This document shows, in pieces, positions 34,867-36,062 of a stretch of DNA of 36,062 nt. The notes under the pieces are model-generated. The model ran no database searches. It had not been told where the DNA came from and saw only the letters and a program-made list of their open reading frames with translations. Source of the stretch: Hyphomicrobiales bacterium (GTDB lineage Bacteria; Pseudomonadota; Alphaproteobacteria; Rhizobiales; Beijerinckiaceae); NCBI GenBank assembly GCA_027489535.1, contig JAIXZO010000004.1, positions 1-36,062 on the forward strand. The letters are read 5' to 3'. Both the position numbers and the translations under genes were made by a program. Position 1 is the stretch's first letter; each line of letters starts with the position of its first letter.

Positions 34867-36062
<1,196 letters not shown>

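Overview
This is a high-GC window from an alphaproteobacterium, most likely a member of the Hyphomicrobiales (Rhizobiales). The support is the gene order tsaB-rimI-fur-plsC-miaB-phoH-ybeY-corC-lnt-xre-metK-trmB, a second block rimP-nusA-ylxR-infB-rbfA-truB...rpsO-pnp, a his cluster linked to coaA, a Fur protein without the C-x2-C zinc motif, an HslV with an N-terminal extension, and an Irr-type iron box in front of an Nfu gene. I cannot name the genus. Nearly everything is core housekeeping. No phage, IS element, CRISPR array, rRNA or tRNA was recognised, and no gene set looks like an undescribed system. The unusual signals are regulatory and intergenic.

Layout. 1-11881 is almost entirely minus-strand transcription and translation machinery. 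pnp is cut by the window start. It is followed by rpsO, an inserted vapBC toxin-antitoxin pair, a DUF1272 zinc-ribbon gene, truB, rbfA, infB, ylxR, nusA and rimP. A plus-strand DUF2336 gene (10823-11791) diverges from rimP and converges on trmB, and a 49-bp tandem duplication sits at that convergent junction. 11879-14336 holds trmB, metK and an XRE regulator. 14496-23292 is a tightly packed minus-strand run: lnt, corC, ybeY, phoH, miaB, plsC, fur, rimI, tsaB and a RutE-like nitroreductase. 23410-29495 holds nfuA, a UspA-like gene, trpS, murJ, a REP-like palindrome and hslUV, all minus. From 29683 the plus strand carries hisB, a DUF2628 membrane protein, hisH, hisA, hisF, hisE and coaA, then groES and a groEL cut by the window end.

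How the genes work together. The rimP-nusA-ylxR-infB-rbfA-truB-rpsO-pnp block joins ribosome maturation, transcription elongation and termination, translation initiation, tRNA pseudouridylation and RNA decay. ybeY and phoH add rRNA processing, and miaB, trmB and tsaB add tRNA modification. lnt, plsC and murJ serve the envelope. hisH, hisA, hisF, hisE and hisB are the middle part of histidine biosynthesis. hslUV and groESL are proteostasis genes. The groESL promoter carries both an alphaproteobacterial sigma-32-like signature and a CIRCE (HrcA) operator.

Many starts are TTG or GTG (phoH, fur, tsaB, hisH, hisA, trmB, metK, rimI), each with a purine-rich Shine-Dalgarno about 5-8 nt upstream. Best leads: an ICE (Irr) box at the nfuA promoter, an intrinsic terminator in the rimP-nusA leader (possible NusA autoregulation), a terminator-like leader in front of metK, a hairpin covering the Shine-Dalgarno of the nitroreductase, and a CIRCE element with an 8-nt instead of 9-nt spacer.
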